Below, one piece after another: positions 17,224 to 27,317 of a stretch of 64,000 nt of DNA (its first letter is position 1; each line of letters starts with the position of its first letter). Source of the DNA: Planctomycetota bacterium (GTDB lineage Bacteria > Planctomycetota > Phycisphaerae > Phycisphaerales > SM1A02); assembly GCA_003671025.1 (NCBI GenBank), contig QWPW01000011.1:1-64000 (forward strand), in the 5' to 3' direction. A program made the translations under genes and the position numbers. The notes below the pieces were generated by a model, which searched no databases, was not told where the DNA came from, and saw nothing but the letters and a program-made list of their open reading frames with translations.

Positions 17224-18075
17224 ATGACTTCCACCCAAGATCAATTCCAACACTCCGCACTTGCTTGTAGTGAGTTGAAGGCGTCGCTCTCGGCGTATCT
17301 CGATGATGAACTCACGCGCGATGAGCGACTCCGCAGCGACGCGCATCTCGTCGCCTGCAACGGTTGCCGCAATTTGGTGGAGCGCGCGGAACTGCTCGAC
17401 GAAACCTTGCGTGCGAAGTTCGCCGCTGACACCAGCGACGCGCAGTTCGAACTTGCGCAGGCAAGCACGACTGCGGACGGCGACAACCATCACGCGATTT
17501 CGTTTGAGAGTCGCGCCATGCAAGCGCGCGTTTTCGCCGCGATTGGCGCCGATGAACGCCGCACCTGGACTCCGCGCATTGCCGCAGCTGCAGGCATCGC
17601 GCTTGTGGTGCTCGGTGCGTATTTCGTATGGACGCGCGTGGATCGCGGAGAGTTGCTCACTCCCTCGAAAGCAGGCGAATTTGCGCTCAAAAACGACAAC
17701 ATGCTCGACGCGCTCATCGATCCCGTCGCTCCACCGGCCAAGGCCAGCATGATGTTGGCCTCGCTCAACTCGGACGATCGTCAAGCGCTCTATGCCACGA
17801 GCATCTTGCTCGATATGGCGCAGCGCACTTCGTTTGGCGACGCGTCGCGTCGCGCGGAATTGCGCGAGACCGCGCGTTACGACGAACTGGTGCAACGTCT
17901 CGGCGGCGTGCTCTCGAAGTTGCCTCCACAAGATCGCGCCACGGTTGCGCTCGCCCGCGACGCCGCATCGCGCATCGTTTCACTCGAAGAAGATCCGCAA
18001 GAGTGGGCGCGTCTCCAAGAAGATGTTTCGACCGGCGAACTCGATGTCTCGATCGATCAGTTGAGCAATCGATGA
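17224..18075 (+). CDS. Membrane anti-sigma factor with zinc-finger (ZAS) domain
   Basis: The 283-residue protein begins with a ZAS-type domain: a Cys at ALACSELKASLSAYLDDEL and the H-x3-C-x2-C motif HLVACNGC, followed by the helix that holds the sigma factor. One membrane segment (AAAGIALVVLGAYFVW, about residues 123-140) leads to a 140-residue C-terminal part outside the cytoplasm, probably the sensor. It should bind and inhibit the ECF factor encoded just upstream. The C-terminal part is mostly helical, and no known ligand-binding domain was recognised. Confidence 0.88.
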   Translation: MTSTQDQFQHSALACSELKASLSAYLDDELTRDERLRSDAHLVACNGCRNLVERAELLDETLRAKFAADTSDAQFELAQASTTADGDNHHAISFESRAMQARVFAAIGADERRTWTPRIAAAAGIALVVLGAYFVWTRVDRGELLTPSKAGEFALKNDNMLDALIDPVAPPAKASMMLASLNSDDRQALYATSILLDMAQRTSFGDASRRAELRETARYDELVQRLGGVLSKLPPQDRATVALARDAASRIVSLEEDPQEWARLQEDVSTGELDVSIDQLSNR

Positions 18076-18125
18076 GCGCGTGACAAGCACGTGATGAGCC
18101 ACTCATGATCACGTCATGACCGTCA
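18070..18125 (+). repeat. Degenerate 11-bp repeats spanning the anti-sigma stop codon
   Basis: Units of about 11 bp with TGA or its complement TCA at a fixed place (for example GCACGTGATGA, GCCACTCATGA, TCACGTCATGA) follow the TGA stop at 18073. The copies are imperfect, and the alternation of TGA and TCA also gives partial dyad symmetry. Confidence 0.45.
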
Positions 18126-18221
18126 CGAGTTCGCGGGCGTAACACGCGCAACTTCTGCGTTGATCAGAGCAATCATCACGCGACTTGCGCTTTCCCTGCG
18201 AGCGATCGCGAACGCTTCAGG

Positions 18222-18227
18222 TATATT
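18222..18227 (+). promoter_or_regulatory. Candidate -10 element (TATATT) for the 18237 gene
   Basis: TATATT is the best -10-like hexamer seen in the window and ends 9 nt before ATG 18237. No Shine-Dalgarno sequence lies between them, which suggests a leaderless message. Confidence 0.55.
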
Positions 18228-18236
18228 CATTTCCGC

Positions 18237-18674
18237 ATGAGCACCACTGGCCCCATCTCGTTTCGCGCCGCGCAGGCGTACGGCTTGCGCCCCGATGCCA
18301 ACAATCGGAGCAATGCGGGCGGACGAGAATCGAGTGCAGCACGTGGTTCGCAGATCGTGCCCCCCTACAGTGCAGTTGCGAGTGAGAGCGCTTCGACGAG
18401 CGTTGCAAAGCCAAGCGCCAACGTGCGCGCCGATCACCTCTCGATCAGCCTTGCGAAACTCGTCCCTAACTTGAAGCCCGGACTGATTGCAGGTGCAGTC
18501 GATTCCGCCGTCGGTCGCGGTTCCGGCTTTGACGAGGCGAGCGCGAACTCCTCCCTCTCGTCACGCACCAGCAGCGCGCAAGCAGGCGCATTCGCCATGT
18601 ACACGCGCGCTGCGGACCGAGTTGAAGTCGCCACTTCCGTGATGCTCGGCGCCAGCATTGACGCGCGCGGCTGA
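18237..18674 (+). CDS. Hypothetical protein (145 aa), Ser/Ala-rich
   Basis: The protein is not recognised. The first 75 residues are low-complexity (Ser, Ala, Asn, Arg) and likely disordered. A central stretch SLAKLVPNLKPGLIAGAVDS and the C-terminal AMYTRAADRVEVATSVMLG look helical. There is no signal peptide or membrane segment. A strong TATATT hexamer 9 nt before the ATG supports expression. It stands alone between the anti-sigma gene and atpD, with gaps of 161 and 273 bp, so it is probably monocistronic. Confidence 0.6.
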   Translation: MSTTGPISFRAAQAYGLRPDANNRSNAGGRESSAARGSQIVPPYSAVASESASTSVAKPSANVRADHLSISLAKLVPNLKPGLIAGAVDSAVGRGSGFDEASANSSLSSRTSSAQAGAFAMYTRAADRVEVATSVMLGASIDARG

Positions 18675-18866
18675 TGTGATTTGAACTCGCTTCGCTCGGG
18701 GCGTCTCGATCACGCGAATCTCCGCGCCGATCCCAAAAAACTCGAATTCCTGCACGCCAACGTCTTTGCGCGGAGGCGTGCTCGACGGTATCTTTCCCGT
18801 CCCTCTGTGAAAACCGTCACGAACTCCATTGTGAGCGCGTGGCGACTCTTCACACAGCACCTTTAG

Positions 18867-20390
<1,524 letters not shown>

Positions 20391-20441
20391 CGATCGACTC
20401 CTTAGCGGACGATTCGCGCCAGACACATCCTTCATCAGCAT

Positions 20442-20476
20442 CGCGAGGCCCGACATGTCGGGCCTCGCGCTTTTTT
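20442..20476 (+). terminator. Rho-independent terminator after atpD
   Basis: Perfect 14-bp inverted repeat (20442-20455 with 20456-20469) followed by a six-T run. It separates atpD from the protease gene. Confidence 0.93.
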
Positions 20477-20663
20477 GGGGACCGCGCACGTCCCCGAGAG
20501 AATTTGCCTCCCCGAGCGCAACAGTCAACCGCTTTCACGTTTTTCCTTGATTCTTCGCGGTCTTGGGGTAGTTTCCTAACACCGAGCGTTCGCTTGCTGA
20601 TTGTTTGACACGCCGCGCGCCGACTCATTCCCTGCCAGCCACCACCACCGTTGGAGATTTCGC

Positions 20664-22949
20664 ATGCGTCAGATGTTGCTCGCCGCCACGATCGTTTTAT
20701 GTCCCGCCGTCACGCTCTCGGCGCACGCTCAGAAGAGCGGCGGCAAGGCCGACTTCTCCGCGCGATCCATGGACGCCAATGGTCACACCTATCGCGGCCA
20801 AGCACCCGTTGGTCAAACTCCTGCACCGAGCCTCTCGGTGCAGTTTGGTTTAGATCAGCTCGCCGCGCCGCTCTTTGAACTCAGCGCGATCGATCGCGAC
20901 TTCTATCTCGCGCAAGATGAGGACGTCGACTCGCGCAAGCCGCTGCGCTTCGGTATCGAGCGCGACGTGTTCCTCGCCGTTGAAATGGGCGAGTGGATTC
21001 AAGTCGAAGGCGGCAAACTCTGGCGCATCGACATCACTGCGGATGGATCGATGAACGGACGACTCTCGCTCACCGGTTTGCATTTGGATGCCGGTCAGCA
21101 GATCACCATGTCGGTGCCCAACATGGATGGCTCGGCGGTTGGACCGATCGAAGGCGTCGGCGAATTCAACAACGGAACTGCGTGGGGACTGTGCATGCCT
21201 GGGCCGCTCACGCGACTCGAATGGTTCGTGCCCACCGGCGGCGTCGCGAAAGAATTGCCTTTCGACGGCGTCGTGTATTGCCACGGATATCGCAACATCT
21301 TCGGTGACGCGTACGAAGGCATCGACGGCGGAGACGGCGGAGTCGCGGGCAACTGCCACAACGATCCACTCTGTTTCGCCGCGTGGGTCAACGAATCCAA
21401 TGCGGCTGTGCGTCTGCTCTTCGGCGGGGCGCTCTGCTCGGGCCAGCTCATAGCCACGACCGCGGCCGATGAGACCCCGTACGTTTCGACTGCGAACCAC
21501 TGCATCTCCACGCAGTCGGAAGCGAACTCCTGCCAGTTCCTCTTCTTCTATCGCAACTCGCCTTGCGGCGGCGGCATCGTCGCGGGAACAACCGTGACCG
21601 GCGGCGATTTCACCAGCACCTACTTTGCAAGCGATTGCACGCTGCTAATGATTCGTCCCACGCTCCCCACCACGGTTTACTGGGCCGGTTGGACCAACAC
21701 CAATCCCGCGCTCAACACCGCGTCGACGGGCATCCATCATCCTGGTGGCGCCGAGCAAGCGATCTCGTTTGGTGTGAAGAACGCCAGCAGCTTCAACTGC
21801 GGTACGCCCTCGGGCAACTGGAACTCGCTCTCATGGAATAACGGCATCACCGAAGGCGGATCGTCGGGAAGCGCGATCTATCGCGACAGCGATCACAAGC
21901 TCTTCGGCGTGCTTACTTGTGGTGCGTCGAGTTGCTCGCAGACCGGGGCCGATGACGGCTACGGACGTTGGGATCTTGCGGTGAACAACGGTGGTTTTGG
22001 AACTCTCCTGGCCGCAGGCAGCGATGACGCGCAAGAGCAGAACGACACTTGCGCCACTGCGCGCGCGCTCACTGCGGGCACGTACACCGGACTCGTGGTC
22101 AAGCGCCTTGATGAAGACTGGTACGCGTTGCCAGTGCCCAGCGGCTCGTCGCTCACCGTGAGCATGACCTTCACTCACGCTAACGGCGATGTCGATGTGC
22201 AACTCTTCAACACTTGCGGCGGCGCGGTGGTGCTCGATCGCAACGCGAACACCAGCAACGAGTCTTTCAACTACTCCAACTCTTCGGCATCCAACACGAT
22301 CTACATGCGCGTCTACCTCGGCGCCGACACGCGCAATGACTACTCGCTCACGTTTAGCGTTAGCACGCCAGCTCCGTCCAATGACAACTGCTTGACCTCG
22401 GTGGCTGTGCTCGCGGGTTCGTATCCCTTCAACACCAGCGGCGCGACAGGCAGCACTCCAACCGTCACCGCGAGTTGCTCCGACGGCGCGATGAACTCGA
22501 TCAACAAAGATGTGTGGTGGACCTACACCGCGACCTGCAACGGACTCGCCAGCGCAACCACGTGCGGCGCCGCGTACGACAGCAGCATCGTGGTCTACAA
22601 CGCCGCGAGCGGTTGCCCGACTGCCGCCACCGCGGTCGTCGCCTGCAACAACAACGGCGCAGGCTGTGGCACCGCGAGCACAGCGCAGTGGAACGCGACG
22701 TTGGGTAGCAGTTGGTATGTCCGCGTCGGTTCCACCAGCAACGTTGGTGGCGCGGGCACGCTCGTCCTCTCTTGCACCGTGGTTTGCCCTGCGGATCAAG
22801 ATGGCAGCGGCTCTATCGACGGCGCCGATCTCGCCGCGCTGCTCAACGCGTGGGGAACCAACAACGCGATCGCGGACATCGATGACAGCGGCTCTGTCGA
22901 CGGCGCGGATCTTGCGGCGTTGCTCAACGGCTGGGGCGCTTGCCCGTAA
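20664..22949 (+). CDS. Secreted trypsin-like serine protease with PPC and dockerin-like domains
   Basis: This 761-residue protein starts with a signal peptide (ending in SAHAQ). A chymotrypsin-fold protease core follows, with His in VSTANHC, Asp in ASDCTLLMI and the nucleophile Ser in EGGSSGSAIY; its many Cys residues and layout recall lysyl-endopeptidase-like enzymes. Next come a PPC (prepeptidase C-terminal) beta domain around DDAQEQNDTCATARAL and a second Cys-containing beta domain from SNDNCLTS. It ends in two calcium-loop repeats, DQDGSGSIDGADLAALLNAW and IDDSGSVDGADLAALLNGW. GGAG lies 8 nt before ATG 20664. The target could be host-derived or environmental protein; no partner is adjacent. 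Confidence 0.88.
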   Translation: MRQMLLAATIVLCPAVTLSAHAQKSGGKADFSARSMDANGHTYRGQAPVGQTPAPSLSVQFGLDQLAAPLFELSAIDRDFYLAQDEDVDSRKPLRFGIERDVFLAVEMGEWIQVEGGKLWRIDITADGSMNGRLSLTGLHLDAGQQITMSVPNMDGSAVGPIEGVGEFNNGTAWGLCMPGPLTRLEWFVPTGGVAKELPFDGVVYCHGYRNIFGDAYEGIDGGDGGVAGNCHNDPLCFAAWVNESNAAVRLLFGGALCSGQLIATTAADETPYVSTANHCISTQSEANSCQFLFFYRNSPCGGGIVAGTTVTGGDFTSTYFASDCTLLMIRPTLPTTVYWAGWTNTNPALNTASTGIHHPGGAEQAISFGVKNASSFNCGTPSGNWNSLSWNNGITEGGSSGSAIYRDSDHKLFGVLTCGASSCSQTGADDGYGRWDLAVNNGGFGTLLAAGSDDAQEQNDTCATARALTAGTYTGLVVKRLDEDWYALPVPSGSSLTVSMTFTHANGDVDVQLFNTCGGAVVLDRNANTSNESFNYSNSSASNTIYMRVYLGADTRNDYSLTFSVSTPAPSNDNCLTSVAVLAGSYPFNTSGATGSTPTVTASCSDGAMNSINKDVWWTYTATCNGLASATTCGAAYDSSIVVYNAASGCPTAATAVVACNNNGAGCGTASTAQWNATLGSSWYVRVGSTSNVGGAGTLVLSCTVVCPADQDGSGSIDGADLAALLNAWGTNNAIADIDDSGSVDGADLAALLNGWGACP

Positions 22950-22986
22950 TGCAGCGTGCGTGATTAGACATTGATCAAGCATCATT

Positions 22987-23025
22987 CGCGGCCGCGTGTA
23001 CTCCACGCGGCCGCGTTCTTTTTTT
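22987..23025 (+). terminator. Rho-independent terminator after the secreted protease
   Basis: A 12-bp perfect GC-rich stem (22987-22998 with 23004-23015), a 5-nt loop and then TTCTTTTTTT. Confidence 0.93.
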
Positions 23026-23065
23026 GTTCCACGGATGAGCGCAACGACTTGAGCACGTGTGGACA

Positions 23066-23896
23066 ATGCGCATCGCCAATCGCTTGACGCGCGCGCGAAT
23101 CGTCGCGACGCTTCCATGCATGACGATCTCCTCCACCGTTTTGATTCTGACATTGGCCGCACTTTCGCTGGTGAGTGCGACTTCCGCGCACAGCTTCGCG
23201 CAGGATGACAAGACGGCCGCGTCGATCGCGCCACCGTCTTCGCTCGTTCCCGCAGCGCGCACCGATGAAGGTTCGATCGCGCGCGAAACCGAACTCATTC
23301 GCCGCGCGCGCGAATCCGCGCCAGTCAACGTGATCTTCGTAGGCGACTCGATCACGCAAGCGTGGGAAGGTCCGGGCAGTGACGCGTGGAACAAATATCT
23401 CGCGCCGCTCAACGCGCTCAACCTCGGCAACTCGGGCGATCGCACCGAGAATGTGCTCTATCGCTTGACGCAAGCGCCGCTCACGCGATTGCAGGCGAAG
23501 CACGTGGTGCTGCTCATCGGCACCAACAATCTCGGTCACGGCACGAGCAACGCAAGTGAGACGCTCGCAGGAATCACTGCTGTCACGCAGCTGCTCGCCG
23601 CGCAATGTCCCGATGCGAAGATCCACATCTTGGAAGTCTTTCCTCGCGGCACACAGATGAATCCGATGCGCGGCGAGTTGTGTCAGATCAATCAAGCGCT
23701 GCGCGCGTTTGTGCGCGACTCGAAGGCGAGCGCGACTGCCGCCAAAGCATCGCCCTACGCCATTCACGCAACGGGCGACGCGTTCCTCAACGCGGACGGT
23801 TCGATCTCGACTGAGATCATGCCCGACGCGCTGCATCTCACGCCCAAGGGATACGAGATGTGGGCGCAAGCGATGTCGCGTGTGTTGGCGCAGTGA
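23066..23896 (+). CDS. Secreted SGNH/GDSL hydrolase
   Basis: This protein of about 276 residues has an N-terminal hydrophobic export signal (ending near SFAQ) and then an SGNH-hydrolase fold. Block I is FVGDSITQAW with the nucleophile Ser, block III is LIGTNNLGHG with the oxyanion Asn, and block V is DALHLTPKGY with Asp and His. This arrangement resembles the beta-subunit of platelet-activating-factor acetylhydrolase and related sugar-acetyl esterases, so an acetyl or acyl ester of a polysaccharide is a likely substrate. ATG 23066 gives a basic n-region; ATG 23120 would also leave the hydrophobic core. Confidence 0.88.
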   Translation: MRIANRLTRARIVATLPCMTISSTVLILTLAALSLVSATSAHSFAQDDKTAASIAPPSSLVPAARTDEGSIARETELIRRARESAPVNVIFVGDSITQAWEGPGSDAWNKYLAPLNALNLGNSGDRTENVLYRLTQAPLTRLQAKHVVLLIGTNNLGHGTSNASETLAGITAVTQLLAAQCPDAKIHILEVFPRGTQMNPMRGELCQINQALRAFVRDSKASATAAKASPYAIHATGDAFLNADGSISTEIMPDALHLTPKGYEMWAQAMSRVLAQ

Positions 23897-23991
23897 CACA
23901 CACGCGCGAAGGTCGCGAGGCGCAGCGACCGCGGCGCTTGATCGCGCCTCGTCTGATGCAGAGCCGATGCTGAATCACCTCTGCACAACTC

Positions 23992-26097
23992 TCACCGCCA
24001 GCGTGGCAAATCGACGTTCGTAGGATCGTGCGCTTCGTATCGCGCGATGATCGCTTTCAGTTCCGCGTCGAGTTGCGGGTCGAACGCGGGCGCGCCTTCA
24101 CTGCCCGCTGCAGTTCGCGCGCGCTCGCGCGTGATCCACAGCACCTCCGCGCGCGCGCCGTCGCGCCAGACATCTTGAATGCGACGCTCGGGGTCGGCGG
24201 CTTCTGGAGTTCCGGCGGCCGCGACCTCGGGCAATCCTGCCATCGCCTTCTCGTACCACTCGAGTGCGCCATCGAAATCCTTCTGTTCGCGCAGGAAATC
24301 GCCCATAAACGAGTACACGTGGCGCCTCTGCTGATGGCCTGGCGACGTGGCTGCCTCGGTGAGCGCGATGCCTTCTTCAAGACTCGCCCGTTGCGCGACG
24401 GTGTTTCCTTCGAGTCTGTAGACGAAGGATCTTTCCACGGGAACGGTGCAACGACTGAACGGAGGATTGGAATGCGTCGCCCAGAACGCGAGCGCGAGAT
24501 CGAAATACGCATGCGCCTCTTTCGCGCGCGTCACTCCCTGTCTGCGCAGATTGCCGCCGAGCATGGTTTGCAGAAACGCGACGTCGCCTTGCCGCGTGCC
24601 CTTCGCCTCTGCGTTGACGAGCATCGCGCGATAGAGCGGCTCCGCTTCAATCCAACGATCGGCTCGGTCGTAGCCGCGCGCCAAGATGAGCGCCGACTGC
24701 TGCGACTCGGCGCCATCGATGCCGAGCACTTCACAGTTGATCGCGTGCAGCGTCTCCATCAGCTCGATCGCCTTCGGATCATCGACAATGTCGCCGCGCG
24801 TCTTACCCGTGATCGGTCGCAACTGCGTGCGTGCGCGCGTGAGCAATTCGCTGAGCTGCTGGTTGCGTGCGATCTCGGCTTGCGCACGATTGGATTCATG
24901 CCGCGAGTACACGCTGAGCGCACTCACCAGCAACACGACGAACAGGCCTAACGCTGTGAGCGCCACGCGATGTTTGCGCAACACAAACGAGACGGCGTAT
25001 CCCGAATCTTTGGGCGCCGCCATGATCGGTTGACCTTCGCGTAAGCGCGCGAGGTCATCAGCGAACGCGCGCGCGTCGGGATAGCGCTGCGCGATTTCCT
25101 GCGCGCACGCCTTGGCGACAATCCACTCGATTTCCCCACGAAACGCGCGGTTTTGCGCCAGTTGCGAGAGCGGCGGCACGACGCGCTCCGCGGCCATGCG
25201 CAGACGCGGGCCGATCGGCATGTGATGCTCGCGACTGGTGCGCTCGACTCCGGGCGCGCGCCCCGCGAGCAACACGCACGCCACGAGGCCGAGCGCGTAG
25301 ACATCGCTCGCCGGACCCACGCGCGACGCGTCAAGATTCGCTTGCTCAGGACTCATGAACTCTGGCGTGCCCACGACCGCGCCCACGCGCGTGGTGTGTT
25401 GTCGCGTCGTGTCGCTGATCGTTGCGTTCGTCGTGCCATCAATCGCGCTGTGCGCATCGGCATCAAGCGCGCCATCATCAAGCACCTTGGCGATACCAAA
25501 GTCGATGACCTGCACTTCGAACGCGTCGGCGCTTCCGCTCACGAGAATGTTGCTCGGCTTGAGATCGCGATGCACGACACCGATTGCGTGCGCTGCTTTG
25601 ACTGCGGCTGCGACTTCTTCGAGCACGCGTAATCGAAGCGTTGTTGAAGCACCAACGCGACCACACCAACGATCAATCGGCTCGCCCGCGACAAAGGGCA
25701 TCGCGAACCATGGCACGCCTACCGCGCCATCACCGGGCGTGGTTTCGCCCGCGTCGATGATCGACACGATGCTGCGATGACGAAGGCGCGCGAGCAGTGC
25801 ACGCTCGATGCGAAAGCGGGACGCGACGCTCGCGCTTACGGCGGGCTCGACCAGAATCTTGATCGCGAGCTCACGCGCAATCGGTCGTCGTTGCCGCGCG
25901 CGAAACACCACCGATGCGCTGCCGCGCCCAATTTCCTCGAGTAATTCGTAGGGTCCGATCCACTCGCCCACCGTCGGAGGCGCCGCGCGAGCGACACCCA
26001 ACAGGCGAAGCATCGCGTCATCCGCAGTCGGTGTGGCCATCGGGAGTCGCTCGTGCGAATCGGCACTGCCGTCGCTGCTGGGTTTTGGATTCATCAT
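23992..26097 (-). CDS. Membrane Ser/Thr protein kinase (PknB type)
   Basis: The 701-residue kinase has all key motifs: GRGSASVVF loop, AIKIL lysine, HRDLKPSN catalytic loop, DFGIAK metal site and a GTPEFMSPEQ activation segment. One membrane helix (LTALGLFVVLLVSALSVYS) follows, then a 300-residue extracytoplasmic part with helical, TPR-like pairs such as ALEWYEKAMAGLP. ATG 26097 overlaps the stop codon of the upstream sigma-like gene as ATGA, so the two are translationally coupled. This suggests the kinase and that factor act in one pathway, with the outer domain as sensor. The frame continues upstream to 26145 but without support. Confidence 0.93.
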   Translation of the reverse strand: MMNPKPSSDGSADSHERLPMATPTADDAMLRLLGVARAAPPTVGEWIGPYELLEEIGRGSASVVFRARQRRPIARELAIKILVEPAVSASVASRFRIERALLARLRHRSIVSIIDAGETTPGDGAVGVPWFAMPFVAGEPIDRWCGRVGASTTLRLRVLEEVAAAVKAAHAIGVVHRDLKPSNILVSGSADAFEVQVIDFGIAKVLDDGALDADAHSAIDGTTNATISDTTRQHTTRVGAVVGTPEFMSPEQANLDASRVGPASDVYALGLVACVLLAGRAPGVERTSREHHMPIGPRLRMAAERVVPPLSQLAQNRAFRGEIEWIVAKACAQEIAQRYPDARAFADDLARLREGQPIMAAPKDSGYAVSFVLRKHRVALTALGLFVVLLVSALSVYSRHESNRAQAEIARNQQLSELLTRARTQLRPITGKTRGDIVDDPKAIELMETLHAINCEVLGIDGAESQQSALILARGYDRADRWIEAEPLYRAMLVNAEAKGTRQGDVAFLQTMLGGNLRRQGVTRAKEAHAYFDLALAFWATHSNPPFSRCTVPVERSFVYRLEGNTVAQRASLEEGIALTEAATSPGHQQRRHVYSFMGDFLREQKDFDGALEWYEKAMAGLPEVAAAGTPEAADPERRIQDVWRDGARAEVLWITRERARTAAGSEGAPAFDPQLDAELKAIIARYEAHDPTNVDLPRWR

Positions 26098-26849
26098 CGC
26101 GCGAGCGACTCCATGAGCCGCGCGATTTCGTGATCGAGTTCGCACGGATCGGCGCCGTCTTCAACGAGCAACTCGGCGATGGCGCGGCGAAACTTCATGC
26201 TCACAGTGCGCACCAGCCCCGCGCATTGAATCGGCGACAGCGCCGTCTGCGCGGCGATGAGCTCGTAGGGAATTTGTTCGACGCAGTGACGCATGAAGAT
26301 ATCGAAGTGCTGGGACTGTCCGCTCTCGGTGCACGCCGCTTCGGTGCGTGTCAACGCTTCGCGCACCAACACACGCGCATGCGCTCGATCGAACACGTGC
26401 GCCGCACCGATGAACTTTCCTGACGCATGGATGGCCTTCTCTTGGGCCAACACGCCGGCGCTCGCGCACATGTCCCCCGCGACTTCGATTGCTTCGATGG
26501 ATCGCCCGCCGCGCTCTTTGCGTTCTCGCTGCTGGGTGCGATGCACCTCAAACAGAAAGAAGTTGAGCCCGTTCACAAGCCAACGACTCAGGCGAATTCC
26601 TTCATTTTCCCACGAAAGTTGCCACTCGCTGAGCCACTCACTGCGTGCGAGACGACTGGCGAAGTACCCCGCCACAATGTCGCGCGGCTCGCCGAGACTG
26701 CGGAAGCTAGTGGCCGAAAAATAAATCTGCAGCGGTTCGTCGTACACGCGCATGATGTGAGCGGTGAGTTCGCTGCTGCGTCCTTGCACAATCGCATCGA
26801 CGACAAACGTTCGTTCCGTGGGCGGAAAGTGCTCGCGCCGAGTGCTCAT
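26094..26849 (-). CDS. Divergent sigma-70-like (ECF) factor coupled to a Ser/Thr kinase, copy A
   Basis: The 251-residue protein has a sigma region 2-like segment (SFRSLGEPRDIVAGYFASRL) and a region 4-like C-terminus (IPYELIAAQTALSPIQCAGL followed by a basic helix), separated by a long variable linker. It is most like sigma-type factors linked to protein kinases in planctomycetes, though it is very diverged and could have lost core binding. It overlaps the lipoprotein gene upstream and the kinase gene downstream by 4 nt each. A clear paralogue lies at 29449-30252. Phosphorylation by the neighbouring kinase is an attractive inference, not shown. Confidence 0.7.
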   Translation of the reverse strand: MSTRREHFPPTERTFVVDAIVQGRSSELTAHIMRVYDEPLQIYFSATSFRSLGEPRDIVAGYFASRLARSEWLSEWQLSWENEGIRLSRWLVNGLNFFLFEVHRTQQRERKERGGRSIEAIEVAGDMCASAGVLAQEKAIHASGKFIGAAHVFDRAHARVLVREALTRTEAACTESGQSQHFDIFMRHCVEQIPYELIAAQTALSPIQCAGLVRTVSMKFRRAIAELLVEDGADPCELDHEIARLMESLAR

Positions 26850-27262
26850 TGATCGCCACGCGCGGCGCGACGCGCGCGCTGCGCATCTGCTTGCGCCTCT
26901 TCATCCGCGACCCAGTTGGGAACAGCGGTACGCACAACTTTTCCCTGCGCATCAAAGACCACCGAGTAGGCGCGCTCGGGTTCACCATGAAACGCAGCAC
27001 CAGAGGCGAGACTCGAAAGTCCATCGCCCCACTGCAATCGTTCGCCTTCGAGCCCGTCGTCTTTGAGTGTGAGCGGCCACAACGAACTCGGCTCGCCCAA
27101 CAGTTCAATCACCTCGACGCGGCTCATGCCCGCGTGTACAGAATCAAATCGTTCCACCACCACTGTTGAAGCACACGCGCACAACGACAATCCGAGGAAG
27201 CCGAGCAAGCCGCAAATCAATGCGCGCGTAAAGATCAATTCCAGCATGAGGACATTGTGCAT
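26846..27262 (-). CDS. Small lipoprotein with SmpA/OmlA-like segment
   Basis: The 138-residue protein starts with a hydrophobic signal ending in a lipobox-like LCAC, so it is probably lipid-anchored. The mature part contains VHAGMSRVEVIELLGEP, which matches the start of the SmpA/OmlA (BamE-like) fold used in outer-membrane assembly and sensing. The C-terminus is charged. It is the first gene of a three-gene unit with the sigma-like factor and kinase, and its last 4 nt overlap the next start. It may be the surface sensor or ligand for the kinase. ATG 27247 is an alternative start. Confidence 0.72.
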   Translation of the reverse strand: MHNVLMLELIFTRALICGLLGFLGLSLCACASTVVVERFDSVHAGMSRVEVIELLGEPSSLWPLTLKDDGLEGERLQWGDGLSSLASGAAFHGEPERAYSVVFDAQGKVVRTAVPNWVADEEAQADAQRARRAARGDQ

Positions 27263-27305
27263 CACTTGCCCTCACTGGTGCAAGCGTGTTCGCGAGTGAG
27301 CTGGT

Positions 27306-27311
27306 TACTCT
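27306..27311 (+). promoter_or_regulatory. Candidate -10 element (TACTCT) for the zinc peptidase gene
   Basis: TACTCT ends 6 nt before ATG 27318, with no Shine-Dalgarno sequence. The gap to the divergent lipoprotein gene is only 55 bp, so both promoters must fit in this interval. Confidence 0.4.
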
Positions 27312-27317
27312 GCGCCG

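Noticed and set aside
23915-23951. Terminator between the SGNH hydrolase and the kinase gene
   Set aside because: An 8-bp stem (CGAGGCGC with GCGCCTCG) exists, but the loop is about 20 nt and no T-tract follows on either strand.
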